A stretch of DNA of 64,000 nt from an uncultured Roseobacter sp. (GCF_947496515.1 NZ_CANMDB010000012.1:1-64000); one strand, 5' to 3'; shown: positions 1 through 7,634, counted from the first letter of the stretch. Translations and numbers: made by a program. Notes: generated by a model from the sequence alone, not told the origin.

Positions 1-307
1 TTTGGGACCTTCTTCGCACCGCTGCATGTGCCAAAACTCGTCCGCTCGACACGACGGCGGGTTTTTCACCAGTATCGACCGTTTTCGCCCGTGGCAGAAA
101 CGTATGGGTTTTGACCACTGAACGCCTTACATCAGACCTTCATCGGCGAGCGGATCTCTGGCCGTACTGCAGACTAAGCCGGATTGCTCCGTTGCAAACG
201 GTGCGCCGGGTCGCGTGTTGCCGTGGTTTGAAGCGCGCCATCAACTATATGGGCTTCGCGCGTATTGTGGTAAAGTGCCGAAAACATCAGGGATGTCGGA
301 GGCACTC
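1..307. other. No gene recognised
   Basis: Both strands were read and no reading frame with protein-like composition or family resemblance was found. The only useful signal is a ribosome binding site (GGAGG, 298-302) belonging to the gene that starts at 308. The stretch probably carries that gene's promoter, but no convincing -35/-10 pair was seen. Confidence 0.5.
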
Positions 308-619
308 ATGAGAAAAACACTCTTAGTAACAGTAGCTGTATGTGTATCGATTGTTCCCTTCGAAGTGATGTCTCAAGCTGAGCCAGCGCCCGAAACTGAA
401 GGCCCAGGTGATGGGGTTGTCGAAGCTATCTTAATAAACGAGGCTTTGCAAATAATGCTTCGAAACATAGAAGCTTCCGAGCGAGAAAGTGGCGAGATCG
501 ACAAGTTGATTCGGGCGCTTTCTGGCGTCAGCATAAAAGACATCAACGAGTATGGCATATGCGGCGGTCAAAACTCGGAAGTTCGAAAGCTATTTGGATC
601 TCTTTGTGATGATATTTGA
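308..619 (+). CDS. Small secreted protein of unknown function, related to the next gene
   Basis: The 103-residue product starts with a signal peptide (MRKT, hydrophobic stretch LLVTVAVCVSIV, cleavage likely after MSQA), so it is probably periplasmic or secreted. This ATG is preferred over upstream starts because GGAGG lies 5 bases before it and the signal peptide begins there. The C-terminal half contains the pattern ALSGVSIKDINEYGICGGQNSE, which closely resembles residues near position 200 of the next gene (AVSGISVTDILKYGIAGGENSE). The two genes are separated by only 17 bases and are probably co-transcribed. I do not recognise the family. The shared segment suggests a common small domain or binding element. 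Function unknown. Confidence 0.7.
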   Translation: MRKTLLVTVAVCVSIVPFEVMSQAEPAPETEGPGDGVVEAILINEALQIMLRNIEASERESGEIDKLIRALSGVSIKDINEYGICGGQNSEVRKLFGSLCDDI

Positions 620-636
620 AAATACTGGAGGCGAAA

Positions 637-1611
637 ATGAAATTACGATTTCTATATTCCGCTGCTATTCTTGTGGCCCTAGCTTTTCAAGTCGATGCCC
701 AAGAAGGTGAGCTAGACTTCCTCGATCCCTGCAAGAAACAAGAAGCGAAGTTCGCGAACACAAGAGATGCGGTGAAGGAGCGGCAGGACTCGGCGAGCAC
801 GAGGCTTGCGGGGTGGCGGTCGGACCCCAGTACACTTCCCGCTGAAATAGAGGAGCAATATCGAGCCGCAGTTCGAGCTTATATCTTCTCGGTTTGGTCC
901 AATAGCCCTACAGGAACCGGTGTTTTGGCGTCTTGGGGGGAGATAAGTGGCGAAGAAGCATACACAAAATTCTTTGATAACATATACCCGACATTGATAA
1001 CCGACGACGATGAGCGCAAGACAGCACATGCTCTGTTCCAAAGAGACTACGATGAAAGAATCCGTCCCGATTTTGACAAAGAGATAGCGGAGCAAAATGT
1101 CAGGCTAGAAGAGGCTGGAGAAAAGGTGGGCGAAGCGTGCTCTCCGGATGTTTTTAGTACCATTGTTCGTTCTACCATTGGTCGAGCTGTTATGATCGTG
1201 GGCAACAATTTTGAAGCCGCCAAAGACGAGAAGGGTGATCTTGCCGCCGTTGTTCGCGCTGTGTCCGGTATTAGCGTAACGGACATATTAAAATACGGGA
1301 TTGCTGGTGGCGAGAATAGTGAGTTCAACAAAATCAAGGAAACGTGGTCAGCTACGCTGGATTTTGCAGGGATCGGGGAAAATCACGCTGTTCGGGTGTT
1401 GCTCCGTGAACTGGATGTTACAAACGTGGACTTGCCCGATGAAGTGGAGGTGACCGTGGACGATGAAAGTGCGGAAAACCTAACTACAAACCTAACGGGC
1501 GGCCTTATCAAGGATGGCAAGCTCCAGATTCCCAAGGTCGAAGTTCCGGATATTCCGACTCCGAAGCTTCCGGACATTCAAACCCCGAAACTTCCGAAAA
1601 TAAAGTGGTAG
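637..1611 (+). CDS. Secreted protein of unknown function with C-terminal proline repeats
   Basis: The 324-residue protein begins with a signal peptide (MKLRFLYSAAILVALAFQ, cleavage near VDAQ). ATG 637 is chosen over a TTG at 616 because GGAGG (627-631) precedes it. The middle is charged and mostly helical in composition, with two cysteines in the mature part (DPCKKQ and GEACS) that could form a disulfide. Around residue 210-235 it carries the SGISVTDILKYGIAGGENSE motif shared with the upstream small gene. The last 30 residues are an imperfect repeat of PDIPTPKL / PDIQTPKL / PKIKW, an extended proline-rich tail. No family was recognised. The pair may be an exported complex or a precursor and its shorter paralogue. 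That is inference. Confidence 0.7.
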   Translation: MKLRFLYSAAILVALAFQVDAQEGELDFLDPCKKQEAKFANTRDAVKERQDSASTRLAGWRSDPSTLPAEIEEQYRAAVRAYIFSVWSNSPTGTGVLASWGEISGEEAYTKFFDNIYPTLITDDDERKTAHALFQRDYDERIRPDFDKEIAEQNVRLEEAGEKVGEACSPDVFSTIVRSTIGRAVMIVGNNFEAAKDEKGDLAAVVRAVSGISVTDILKYGIAGGENSEFNKIKETWSATLDFAGIGENHAVRVLLRELDVTNVDLPDEVEVTVDDESAENLTTNLTGGLIKDGKLQIPKVEVPDIPTPKLPDIQTPKLPKIKW

Positions 1612-1694
1612 GTTGAGAGTCATAAACGGTCCGTTCTGTCCCCCTGCCCTACACCACACAAGATCAATGATTTACTTGGGTCAAAACTCACGGA

Positions 1695-1713
1695 CAAAAC
1701 CTCGTAGGTTTTG
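1695..1713. terminator. Stem-loop between convergent genes
   Basis: CAAAACCT (1695-1702) pairs with AGGTTTTG (1706-1713) around a 3-base loop. It lies between the end of the secreted-protein pair and the end of the minus-strand AbiU2-like gene, where a bidirectional terminator is expected. The stem is A/T rich, with four T residues in its 3' arm but no separate U-run. Confidence 0.45.
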
Positions 1714-1735
1714 GCAGGTTTCTGCCCCGCGACCC

Positions 1736-2287
1736 TCACTCATCAACGCTGGTGATCACGCGACAATACTCGAAGAAAAAGTCTCGAACAGGCATCGTGA
1801 TGACTGGTGCTAGCCCATGTTCAAGGTTGTCCCGAGCAAGTTCTTCAACGGCTGCTCTTGCACTATGAAGAAATTCATCGATTTCACCGTTTTGGATGCC
1901 TGCGGCATTTGCCCAATCTGATTGAGTTCGCTTGGAGTTGACGTGAGCGACCACGTTGTTCCGATACTTGGCGATCTTTTTTCTCAGAGAAAAGCAGACG
2001 GCACAATGGTTCCGAACACTGGAAGAAATCTGTAAGTCCTTGTCAGAGATTGCATGATGAAACGAATAGGCTTTCTGGTTGGTATCGATCAGTGCGTGAC
2101 AGGCCGTCATAAGGCTTACGCTGAGCAGATTTCGCATGTTGCAATAACCTAGGTAGGCAGGGTGCTGACGATGCTCCTCTGGGAAAGCTGAGAAGCGCTC
2201 ATGGCCTATAAGGTGTATCTGCCACGACGAGCGTGCCGTGGAGGCGACTTCATCCAACAGTAGTATTTTTTCTTCGACAGATAACAT
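1736..2287 (-). CDS. AbiU2/HEPN-like protein
   Basis: The 183-residue, all-helical-looking protein resembles the AbiU2 HEPN-like family, which is associated with abortive infection and toxin functions. The visible hallmark is the segment KIAKYRNNVVAHVN near residue 110, which fits the HEPN Rx4-6H signature (R, five residues, H). It is followed by the typical C-terminal helix with EEL. The start is set at ATG 2287; a GTG at 2299 lies inside an IS-derived repeat. The repeat abuts the start codon, so the original promoter was probably displaced and the gene may be silent or driven from the IS end. The family assignment rests on motif memory, so RNase activity is inference. Confidence 0.6.
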   Translation of the reverse strand: MLSVEEKILLLDEVASTARSSWQIHLIGHERFSAFPEEHRQHPAYLGYCNMRNLLSVSLMTACHALIDTNQKAYSFHHAISDKDLQISSSVRNHCAVCFSLRKKIAKYRNNVVAHVNSKRTQSDWANAAGIQNGEIDEFLHSARAAVEELARDNLEHGLAPVITMPVRDFFFEYCRVITSVDE

Positions 2288-2327
2288 GATCAACCCCACC
2301 TGAGTGGTCCAGTTTGAGTGTTAGTGC
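2287..2327. repeat. Solo IS3-type element end (copy 1)
   Basis: A 41-base stretch reads TGATCA, two variable bases, then CCCACCTGAGTGGTCC and a T-rich tail ending TTAGTGC. It is nearly identical to 40923-40963 and similar to the transposase-proximal end of the complete IS3-type element at 33911. No transposase is attached. It is most likely a leftover terminus after deletion or rearrangement of an IS copy, and it sits directly at the start of the AbiU2-like gene. Confidence 0.6.
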
Positions 2328-2371
2328 GCCCTGTGCTAGTCCCGCTGATGTGGTCGAGACGGGGTGATGGC

Positions 2372-2644
2372 ATGACACACGAACGAGAGCCGAACCTTGT
2401 GACATCAGGAATGTCGCAGAAGGTCGTTGAAGACGGTATCCTCTTCGATATCCAGATTTACAAGATCGAAGGGACGGAAGGCTGGTCCCTTGAGGTCGTT
2501 ACAACAGATGGAACGTCGATTGTGTGGGACGACCTGTTCACGGACGACGCGGCGGCTTTTGATGAAGCGGTGAACACCATCCGATCTGAAGGTGCTTTGG
2601 CGTTCCAAAACGGCGGCGACAATGTGGTGCCATTCAAACACTGA
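2372..2644 (+). CDS. Conserved hypothetical small protein
   Basis: The 90-residue acidic soluble protein has no signal peptide. ATG 2372 is chosen because upstream codons of the longer frame run into the IS-derived repeat, and GGGG lies about 8 bases upstream. The sequence (ILFDIQIYKIEGTEGWSLEVV, then VWDDLFTDDAAAFDE) has the alternating pattern of a small beta-sheet protein followed by a helix. Similar short proteins occur as hypothetical genes in alphaproteobacteria, but I cannot name a domain. It is convergent with the WGR/recombinase pair on the other strand. Function unknown. Confidence 0.6.
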   Translation: MTHEREPNLVTSGMSQKVVEDGILFDIQIYKIEGTEGWSLEVVTTDGTSIVWDDLFTDDAAAFDEAVNTIRSEGALAFQNGGDNVVPFKH

Positions 2645-2663
2645 TCGTTTCAGCTTTTTTAGG

Positions 2664-2879
2664 CTATTCGTAGCCGCGCTTTGCCTTCTGCATATGCAGG
2701 TCGAACCGCGCATCTTTGGCGTCGGCCTCGCTATCAAACCAGTCCGTCCGCACCCGCCCTGAAGAGCCGATACGTCCCCACTCGCGGATCAAACCCCAGT
2801 CGCCAAAGAGACCTCGTACGATCTCCATGCGGTAGAACCGGAACATGTTTCCTTGTGGCTCTGTCTTGGTCAGATGCAT
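2664..2879 (-). CDS. WGR-domain protein
   Basis: The 71-residue product is essentially a single WGR domain. The defining motif is visible as WGLIREWGRIGSSG at residues 28-41, followed by a conserved F and a C-terminal helix. WGR domains occur in PARP-type enzymes and as stand-alone small proteins and are thought to bind nucleic acid. The gene lies 5 bases downstream of the tyrosine recombinase on the same strand, with GGGGTGAGG just before its ATG, so the two are almost certainly co-transcribed. This pairing suggests an accessory role in recombination or DNA binding, which is inference. Confidence 0.75.
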   Translation of the reverse strand: MHLTKTEPQGNMFRFYRMEIVRGLFGDWGLIREWGRIGSSGRVRTDWFDSEADAKDARFDLHMQKAKRGYE

Positions 2880-2884
2880 GTCCC

Positions 2885-3490
2885 TCACCCCCACATTCTC
2901 GATGCGATATCCTGTTCTTCCTTGCCCATGGCATCCGCATAAATCTGCGTCGTGCTGAGCTGCGCATGACCCATCCATTTTTGCAGCATGTGCAGCGGTA
3001 CGCCTGAGACCACGGCGTTGATCCCAAACCCGTGCCGCAAGCCCTTTGGGCTGCGATGCGGGGCGTCTGGAACGCCCGCCTCGGTCATGACGTCTTTGAC
3101 GATCTGCCAAACCCGAACCCGCGACACGTCCCAGATCGGCGCATCGGCCCGTTTTTTCGATTTTTGGGCCTCTCTGATGCCATGGGCAGTGTTGAGGGTA
3201 TCGAGATAGAGCGGCGGCACCGGAACCGCCCTGTAGACGATCTTGGCGCTGCCCTTGGCGTCTTTGCGCTTCTTCAAAGATCGGATCGTCACAGTCCCGC
3301 CAGAGAGATCAATCCGTGCAGGCGTGATCTCGATCAGCTCAGAGGGACGGCATCCGGTGAAATGCAGCGTCTCGATGAGCGTGCGATCCCGGGCAGACCG
3401 CTTGCGGGCTTCCCCCAAGACGGCATCGCGTTCTTCCGCGTTCAAATAGAGGCGGTGTCCACGCGTGTCATAAAGGGCCATATCGCTCAT
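2885..3490 (-). CDS. Tyrosine recombinase (integrase family)
   Basis: The 201-residue protein consists mainly of the catalytic domain of phage-integrase-type tyrosine recombinases. Recognisable elements in order are the first Arg in HFTGCRPSELIEI (about residue 48), the LRHGFG box (about 152; the usual preceding His is Lys), the GH of KWMGHAQLSTTQIYAD and the nucleophilic Tyr in QIYAD (about 185). The N-terminal core-binding domain is short. The gene starts 3 bases from a 26-bp inverted repeat with 10-bp arms that could be its crossover site or operator. Such small recombinases on repABC plasmids plausibly resolve multimers; integration of cassettes is the alternative. Its start codon is ATG. 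Confidence 0.85.
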   Translation of the reverse strand: MSDMALYDTRGHRLYLNAEERDAVLGEARKRSARDRTLIETLHFTGCRPSELIEITPARIDLSGGTVTIRSLKKRKDAKGSAKIVYRAVPVPPLYLDTLNTAHGIREAQKSKKRADAPIWDVSRVRVWQIVKDVMTEAGVPDAPHRSPKGLRHGFGINAVVSGVPLHMLQKWMGHAQLSTTQIYADAMGKEEQDIASRMWG

Positions 3491-3492
3491 AT

Positions 3493-3603
3493 TTAACAGT
3501 TTACCCGAAAACTGTTAAGCCACGAAGCGGAAATCACGCCCAAATGCACCTTATCCCCGTTGACGGAGGGCGGATCGCTTAACAGTATGGCGCAAAGTGT
3601 TAA
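3493..3603. other. Inverted-repeat pair beside the recombinase gene (candidate crossover site)
   Basis: TTAACAGTTT (3493-3502) and AAACTGTTAA (3509-3518) form perfect 10-bp arms around a 6-bp spacer ACCCGA. A second, imperfect copy lies 86 bp away: TTAACAGTAT (3579-3588) and AAAGTGTTAA (3594-3603) around 5 bp. Arm and spacer lengths match the core sites of tyrosine recombinases (two inverted binding sites around a 6-8 bp crossover). The location immediately upstream of the recombinase start also allows an operator role. Confidence 0.55.
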
Positions 3604-3721
3604 CTCGTAGAGCGCGTATTTCCGAGTAAAACGCCGATCATGCCGAGAGAAAGCTTTTTAATCATGTTCGGCCAGTGTTATTGCGGTGCATGGCAGACTA
3701 ATTCAAGGCAGGACTTCAGAA

Positions 3722-4210
3722 ATGGATCTAAAAATCAAAATTGTCTTCCTGACGCTAGCCTGCGCTCTAGCGGCATGTGCCTCAACATCGGTGACTCCTG
3801 TCTCGCGAAACGAAGTCCTGATATCGACTAGCGCCGCTCCGGCATGCGGACGTTCCGGCGCTACTCGGGTAGCCTCGCAGATGGCAGCTGTTGAAACTAT
3901 ACGAAGAGGATTTGAACGGTACGTCGTATTGGGCGCGCAAGCAGAGAACAACGTTCAAGCAATCACAACTGGTCCGACCTACGCAAACACAAGCGGAACC
4001 TTAAACACATTTGGAAATAGCACCTTTGGCAGCACAACAACGACCTTCGGGGGTTCTCAAACAGTTCTGACAGGCTCTAACGATGCCGATCTGCGCGTAC
4101 TGATGTTGAACCGGGGCGACCAAGGTTATCAACAGGGTATTGATGCGCGACTTGTGCTAGGAGCAGATTGGGACCGGCTTGTGGCCGAAGGTGTCAATAC
4201 GTGCTCATAG
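3722..4210 (+). CDS. Putative lipoprotein
   Basis: The 162-residue protein has a lipoprotein signal: MDLKIKIVFLTLACALAAC, with lipobox LAAC and the lipidated Cys at residue 19. The mature part has two further cysteines (ACGRSG, and the final NTCS) and a Ser/Thr/Gly/Asn-rich low-complexity stretch around residues 95-125 (TSGTLNTFGNSTFGSTTTTFGG). This is followed by a segment resembling a compact helical domain (DADLRVLMLNRGDQGYQQG). ATG 3722 is chosen because it begins the signal peptide. I do not recognise the family. It is likely anchored to the outer or inner membrane facing the periplasm. Confidence 0.7.
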   Translation: MDLKIKIVFLTLACALAACASTSVTPVSRNEVLISTSAAPACGRSGATRVASQMAAVETIRRGFERYVVLGAQAENNVQAITTGPTYANTSGTLNTFGNSTFGSTTTTFGGSQTVLTGSNDADLRVLMLNRGDQGYQQGIDARLVLGADWDRLVAEGVNTCS

Positions 4211-4309
4211 ACCAATCTGGCTGAGTAAGATGATCCGCTTTGCGGAGCCTAGACCCGCAACGGACAAGCGATCCACATCTGTTACTTTGCTTGCAAGGGT
4301 CTGATCTGC

Positions 4310-4342
4310 GGTGCACAAATCATGCAGACCGTGTGAAAACTC
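4310..4342 (+). repeat. 33-bp inverted repeat, left copy
   Basis: The sequence GGTGC, five variable bases, TCATGCAGAC, one base, GTGTGAAAAC, one base, C occurs here on the plus strand and again at 7602-7634 on the minus strand. The copies match at 28 of 33 positions. They bound a 3.3-kb segment that contains the IS1182-family element, the serine recombinase and the ATP-grasp gene. Confidence 0.6.
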
Positions 4343-4394
4343 GACGGCTCGGACGTCACCAACAAAAGTAGATGCTGCGCGACGCGAATTCTGC

Positions 4395-5963
4395 GGAATC
4401 CCGGAAAAATGAGCTCGGACACTGACCTGGTGGACGTGTGAAGCGTTTTGCGGAAAATTCGCTAAGGCGGAGGATGAAACGGCTTGTTTTCAGCCGCGCA
4501 AGGCGGCGATCAGGCCTGGAATGCCGATCAGTGTGATTGCGCGGCGCAGGTTATAGGCCAGAGCGGTAAGGCTGAATTCGGCGCGGACGTTTTCAAGGCG
4601 GCGCATGAGGAAAGCGCCTTGGTTCATCCATTGTTTGATGGTGCCGAATGGGTGTTCGACGGTTTGGCGGCGAATGTCTTGCAACTCGGGCCGTGCGGCG
4701 ACACGCTTTGCCATGCGCTCAAGCTCGGCTTCATCGCCATAGCGTGTGAGCTGGCGAAATTTGGACTTCGTGCATTGAGGGCGCAATGCGCATCCGGGGC
4801 ATACATTGTATCCGGTATAGGTGCGCCGTTTGACCCCCTCGCGCAGCTCGCCCGTTCCGCGCAACCGAAGAAACTTTCCGCCGGGACATTTGTATCGGTC
4901 GTTCTCCGCGTCAAACGTGAACGCCTCTTTTGGGAAAAGACCGTCGCGTTTGGCGGGACCTCGGTCCGGTTTGGGAACGTATGGCGTCATGCCCGCCTTC
5001 ACACAGGCCTCGATGTCTTCGACCTGAAAGTACCCACGATCCGCCACAATATCTGGTGTTTCGGCTTTCAAAATTTCTTTGGCCGCCTTGGCGGTCTCCG
5101 TGAGATGGCCGTAATCCAAAACCTGATTGGTGACGTGTTGCTCGGCGATCAGACTGTGCTTGGCATCAACGGCAATCTGGATGTTGTAGCCCACGCCGAC
5201 CTTGGTCATGCGCGCCATGGCGCGGGCATCTGGATCGGTCAAGGAGATTTGATCTTCGCCTGATGCCTTTAGCTCGGCCTGATAGCCGCGCAACTGATCC
5301 CGGCGCGCGCGGATATTGGCGATCTTTTCTTCCAGGTTGTCCGTTTGACTGGCCCCCGGCGCGCCCTGTTCATCGCCGTCCCCGGTATCGAGCTGACTGA
5401 GATATTTCTCCAGGCGCTCGTCGCTCTGGGCAATCAGCTTGTCGAGGGATGCTTTGGTGAAGTTCCGATCCTTGCTGTTCACAGCCTTGATCCGGGTGCC
5501 GTCGACCGCAATCAGTTCGCGCCCATAAAGATCGAGGTCCCGGCACAGAACGACAAACTCACGGAAGACCTGTTTGAACGCTTTGCGGTTCTGTCGCCGG
5601 AAGTCGGCAATAGTTTTGAAGTCGGGCCGGAGCTGACGCAGGAGCCAGATCACTTCGAGGTTCCGGTGCGTCTCAGCCTCCAACCGGCGGCTGGATCGGA
5701 TGCGATTGAGATAGCCGTAGATGTAGAGTTTGAGCAGGTCGCCGGGGTGATATCCAGGTCGACCCGTCCATTCCGGACGGGCGCGGCCAAAGCCAAGCTC
5801 TGCAAGATCGAGATGATCTACGAAGGCGTCAATGAACCGGACCGTATTGTCTGGCCCGACATAGTCCTCGATGGCAGCGGGCAAAAGCAGGGTTTGGGAG
5901 CGGTCGGTGCCGGTAATTGTGCGCATGGCCGATCATAGCATCATGACTTTGGTCCGGGAATCC
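4395..5963. mobile_element. IS1182-family insertion sequence
   Basis: A full-length IS1182-type transposase is flanked by candidate terminal inverted repeats GGAATCCCGGA (4395-4405) and TCCGGGAATCC (5953-5963), which match at 10 of 11 positions. The implied length of about 1.57 kb is normal for this family. I could not define a target duplication, so the exact ends are tentative. Confidence 0.55.
4490..5926 (-). CDS. IS1182-family transposase
   Basis: The 478-residue DDE transposase has the N-terminal IS1182 signature (LLLPAAIEDYVGPDNTVRFIDA), then a YHPGDLLKLYIYGYLNRIRSSR block. The first catalytic Asp is in ELIAVDGTRIKAVNSKDRN, the second region is VADRGYF, and the Cys-rich insert is CPGCALRPQC. 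The C-terminal E box (RQTVEHPFGTIKQWM) completes the triad. There is no internal stop, so the copy looks intact and possibly active. A related but decayed IS1182-type copy lies at 13.8-14.3 kb. Confidence 0.92.
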   Translation of the reverse strand: MRTITGTDRSQTLLLPAAIEDYVGPDNTVRFIDAFVDHLDLAELGFGRARPEWTGRPGYHPGDLLKLYIYGYLNRIRSSRRLEAETHRNLEVIWLLRQLRPDFKTIADFRRQNRKAFKQVFREFVVLCRDLDLYGRELIAVDGTRIKAVNSKDRNFTKASLDKLIAQSDERLEKYLSQLDTGDGDEQGAPGASQTDNLEEKIANIRARRDQLRGYQAELKASGEDQISLTDPDARAMARMTKVGVGYNIQIAVDAKHSLIAEQHVTNQVLDYGHLTETAKAAKEILKAETPDIVADRGYFQVEDIEACVKAGMTPYVPKPDRGPAKRDGLFPKEAFTFDAENDRYKCPGGKFLRLRGTGELREGVKRRTYTGYNVCPGCALRPQCTKSKFRQLTRYGDEAELERMAKRVAARPELQDIRRQTVEHPFGTIKQWMNQGAFLMRRLENVRAEFSLTALAYNLRRAITLIGIPGLIAALRG

Positions 5964-6027
5964 AGAAACGTATCTTGGGGGATACCCAAATCGTTCCACA
6001 GCGCGGACATTGGAAAGCCGATTTTCC

Positions 6028-6061
6028 TGTCCATTTTGGGTTATTCGTGAGAAACTGGACA
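6028..6061. promoter_or_regulatory. Candidate resolvase (res-type) subsite
   Basis: TGTCCATTTT begins and AAACTGGACA ends a 34-bp imperfect palindrome directly upstream of the serine recombinase. Tn3-type resolvase half-sites have the form TGTCYRTTA, and subsite II of res is 34 bp long, so both sequence and spacing fit. A further inverted pair, GGACA...TGTCC, lies at 6005-6032. A full three-subsite res was not resolved. Confidence 0.45.
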
Positions 6062-6085
6062 TAAATGAGTGCAGGCACACCCAAA

Positions 6086-6646
6086 ATGAACATCCCCACC
6101 CGGATCGGCTATGCACGCACCTCGACGGTAGAGCAAAATCTCAACGCGCAGATCGCTACGCTTGAGGCGGCGGCCTGCACTATGGTCCGTACCGAACAGA
6201 AATCCGGCGAACGTCTCGATGATCGGCGTGAGCTGTCTACGATCCTGGATTTCATTCACGACGGCGAAACACTTGTAGTCACCCGCATCGACCGGCTCGC
6301 CCGCTCCATGCGTGATCTCCAGATCATTGTGGACCGGCTCAAGCAGAAAGGCGCACACCTCGTAGCCACTGAGCAGCCGGTGGACACCTCGACCGCAGCG
6401 GGCAAGGCTTTCTTTGATATGTTGGGTGTGTTCGCCGAGTTCGAAACCAACCTGCGCCGCGAGCGGCAGGCCGAAGGTATTGCCGCTGCGAATACGAAAG
6501 GCATCTACAAAGGCCGAACACCCAAGATCGACATGGACGATATCAAACGCCGCCTGTCAAAAGGCGAACGCCCCATCGATATCACCCGTGACATGGGCGT
6601 CGCCCGAAGCACCGTCTACAAAGCGAAATCGCAGATCACAGCGTAG
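6086..6646 (+). CDS. Serine recombinase (Tn3-resolvase/invertase type)
   Basis: The 186-residue protein has the resolvase N-terminal domain with the catalytic Ser in IGYARTSTVEQN. This is followed by TRIDRLARSMRDLQIIVDRLKQKG, the EQPVDTSTAAGKAFFDMLGVFAEFETNLRRERQAEGI block and a C-terminal Hin-type helix-turn-helix (GERPIDITRDMGVARSTVYKAKSQ). The start at 6086 gives the usual family N-terminus; an in-frame ATG at 6065 is an alternative. A 34-bp res-like palindrome lies immediately upstream, as is usual for self-regulated resolvases. It may resolve cointegrates of a transposon now lost, or plasmid dimers. Confidence 0.9.
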   Translation: MNIPTRIGYARTSTVEQNLNAQIATLEAAACTMVRTEQKSGERLDDRRELSTILDFIHDGETLVVTRIDRLARSMRDLQIIVDRLKQKGAHLVATEQPVDTSTAAGKAFFDMLGVFAEFETNLRRERQAEGIAAANTKGIYKGRTPKIDMDDIKRRLSKGERPIDITRDMGVARSTVYKAKSQITA

Positions 6647-6752
6647 CCTTGCCAAACTACTTTGGGGATGCACGGCACTTCGCTTTGATGGCGTGGAAAC
6701 CATAAATCGAGGAGCGTGTTAGTAGTGCCAATTGCGAAGAGGAGCGCGTGAG

Positions 6753-7544
6753 ATGCAGTGGATTTTGCAGCAGTTCGAAGACACCGAGAAGCTGGCACAG
6801 GCCTTGGATCGCCTTGATATCCCGTACACATGGCACAAGGTCGTTCCCTTCGTCGGTGACCTTCAGCCCGAACCGGTGATCGAAAACAAGGACGCCGTGG
6901 TCTTGTTCGGGTCTTACACCCTCTGGCGATACGCGCAGCGAGAAGCCCTAAGTCCCGGCGTGTTCAAGATCAGGCCGTTCGTCCACGAAGAACCATGGCA
7001 TCCCTACCTCTTGAATGGCGCTGATGCCCTGTTTCTTTCGCTACGGGACATCCCTGACCGTCTCCCGAAAGAGGATCGTCAGTGGTTCATGCGTCCTGTT
7101 GATGACAGCAAAGAGGAACCTGGCAAGGTGCGCGGGACTGCCGAAATTGTCGCGTTGGCTGAACGCGTCTTGGCTCTTGAGGAGGATGAAATCCCAAGAG
7201 GGTCATTGCGGCATGACACCGAACTCATGCTGACCCAGCCCGCATATATTCTGAAGGAATGGCGGATTTGGATCGTGGGCGACGTCATCCGTACCTTCTC
7301 GCTGTACAAAGAAGAGTCGCGGGTTGTCTACCGGCCCGAGATCGACCAAGACGCCGCCGACTTTGCTGAGCACATGGTGCGATTGAACCCAGGATACGCC
7401 CGCGCTTACGTCATGGACATTTGCCGCACGGACTCTGGTCTATACATGCTCGAAACAAACTGCATCAATGCAGCAGGATTCTACGCCGCTGACCTCCTCA
7501 AACTCGCTGACTCGATTCACCACATCAACGGGTACAAGCCCTAA
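6753..7544 (+). CDS. ATP-grasp domain protein (DUF4343-like)
   Basis: The 263-residue soluble protein resembles the ATP-grasp/DUF4343 family, whose members are often encoded near mobile elements and phage genes. Seen in the sequence are FMRPVDDSKEEPGKVR (lysine-containing nucleotide loop), a central strand region LTQPAYILKEWRIWIVGDVIRTFSLY, and the C-terminal metal-binding strand YMLETNCINAAGFY, where Glu and Asn match the ATP-grasp ExN motif. AGGAG lies 9 bases before ATG 6753. The substrate is unknown. It lies 106 bases after the recombinase and inside the inverted-repeat-bounded segment, so it may be cargo of that unit. Confidence 0.75.
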   Translation: MQWILQQFEDTEKLAQALDRLDIPYTWHKVVPFVGDLQPEPVIENKDAVVLFGSYTLWRYAQREALSPGVFKIRPFVHEEPWHPYLLNGADALFLSLRDIPDRLPKEDRQWFMRPVDDSKEEPGKVRGTAEIVALAERVLALEEDEIPRGSLRHDTELMLTQPAYILKEWRIWIVGDVIRTFSLYKEESRVVYRPEIDQDAADFAEHMVRLNPGYARAYVMDICRTDSGLYMLETNCINAAGFYAADLLKLADSIHHINGYKP

Positions 7545-7601
7545 AGCGGGTTCGGCCCCTATCCACAACTGAACCGATAGTAACCTTTTTAGCCAAGCCC
7601 G

Positions 7602-7634
7602 GCGTTTTCACACAGTCTGCATGACTTACGCACC
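7602..7634 (-). repeat. 33-bp inverted repeat, right copy
   Basis: This is the minus-strand partner of 4310-4342, with 28 of 33 bases matching including TCATGCAGAC and GTGTGAAAAC. Its outer end (GGTGC) faces away from the recombinase/ATP-grasp segment, as expected if the two copies are termini of one unit. Confidence 0.6.
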
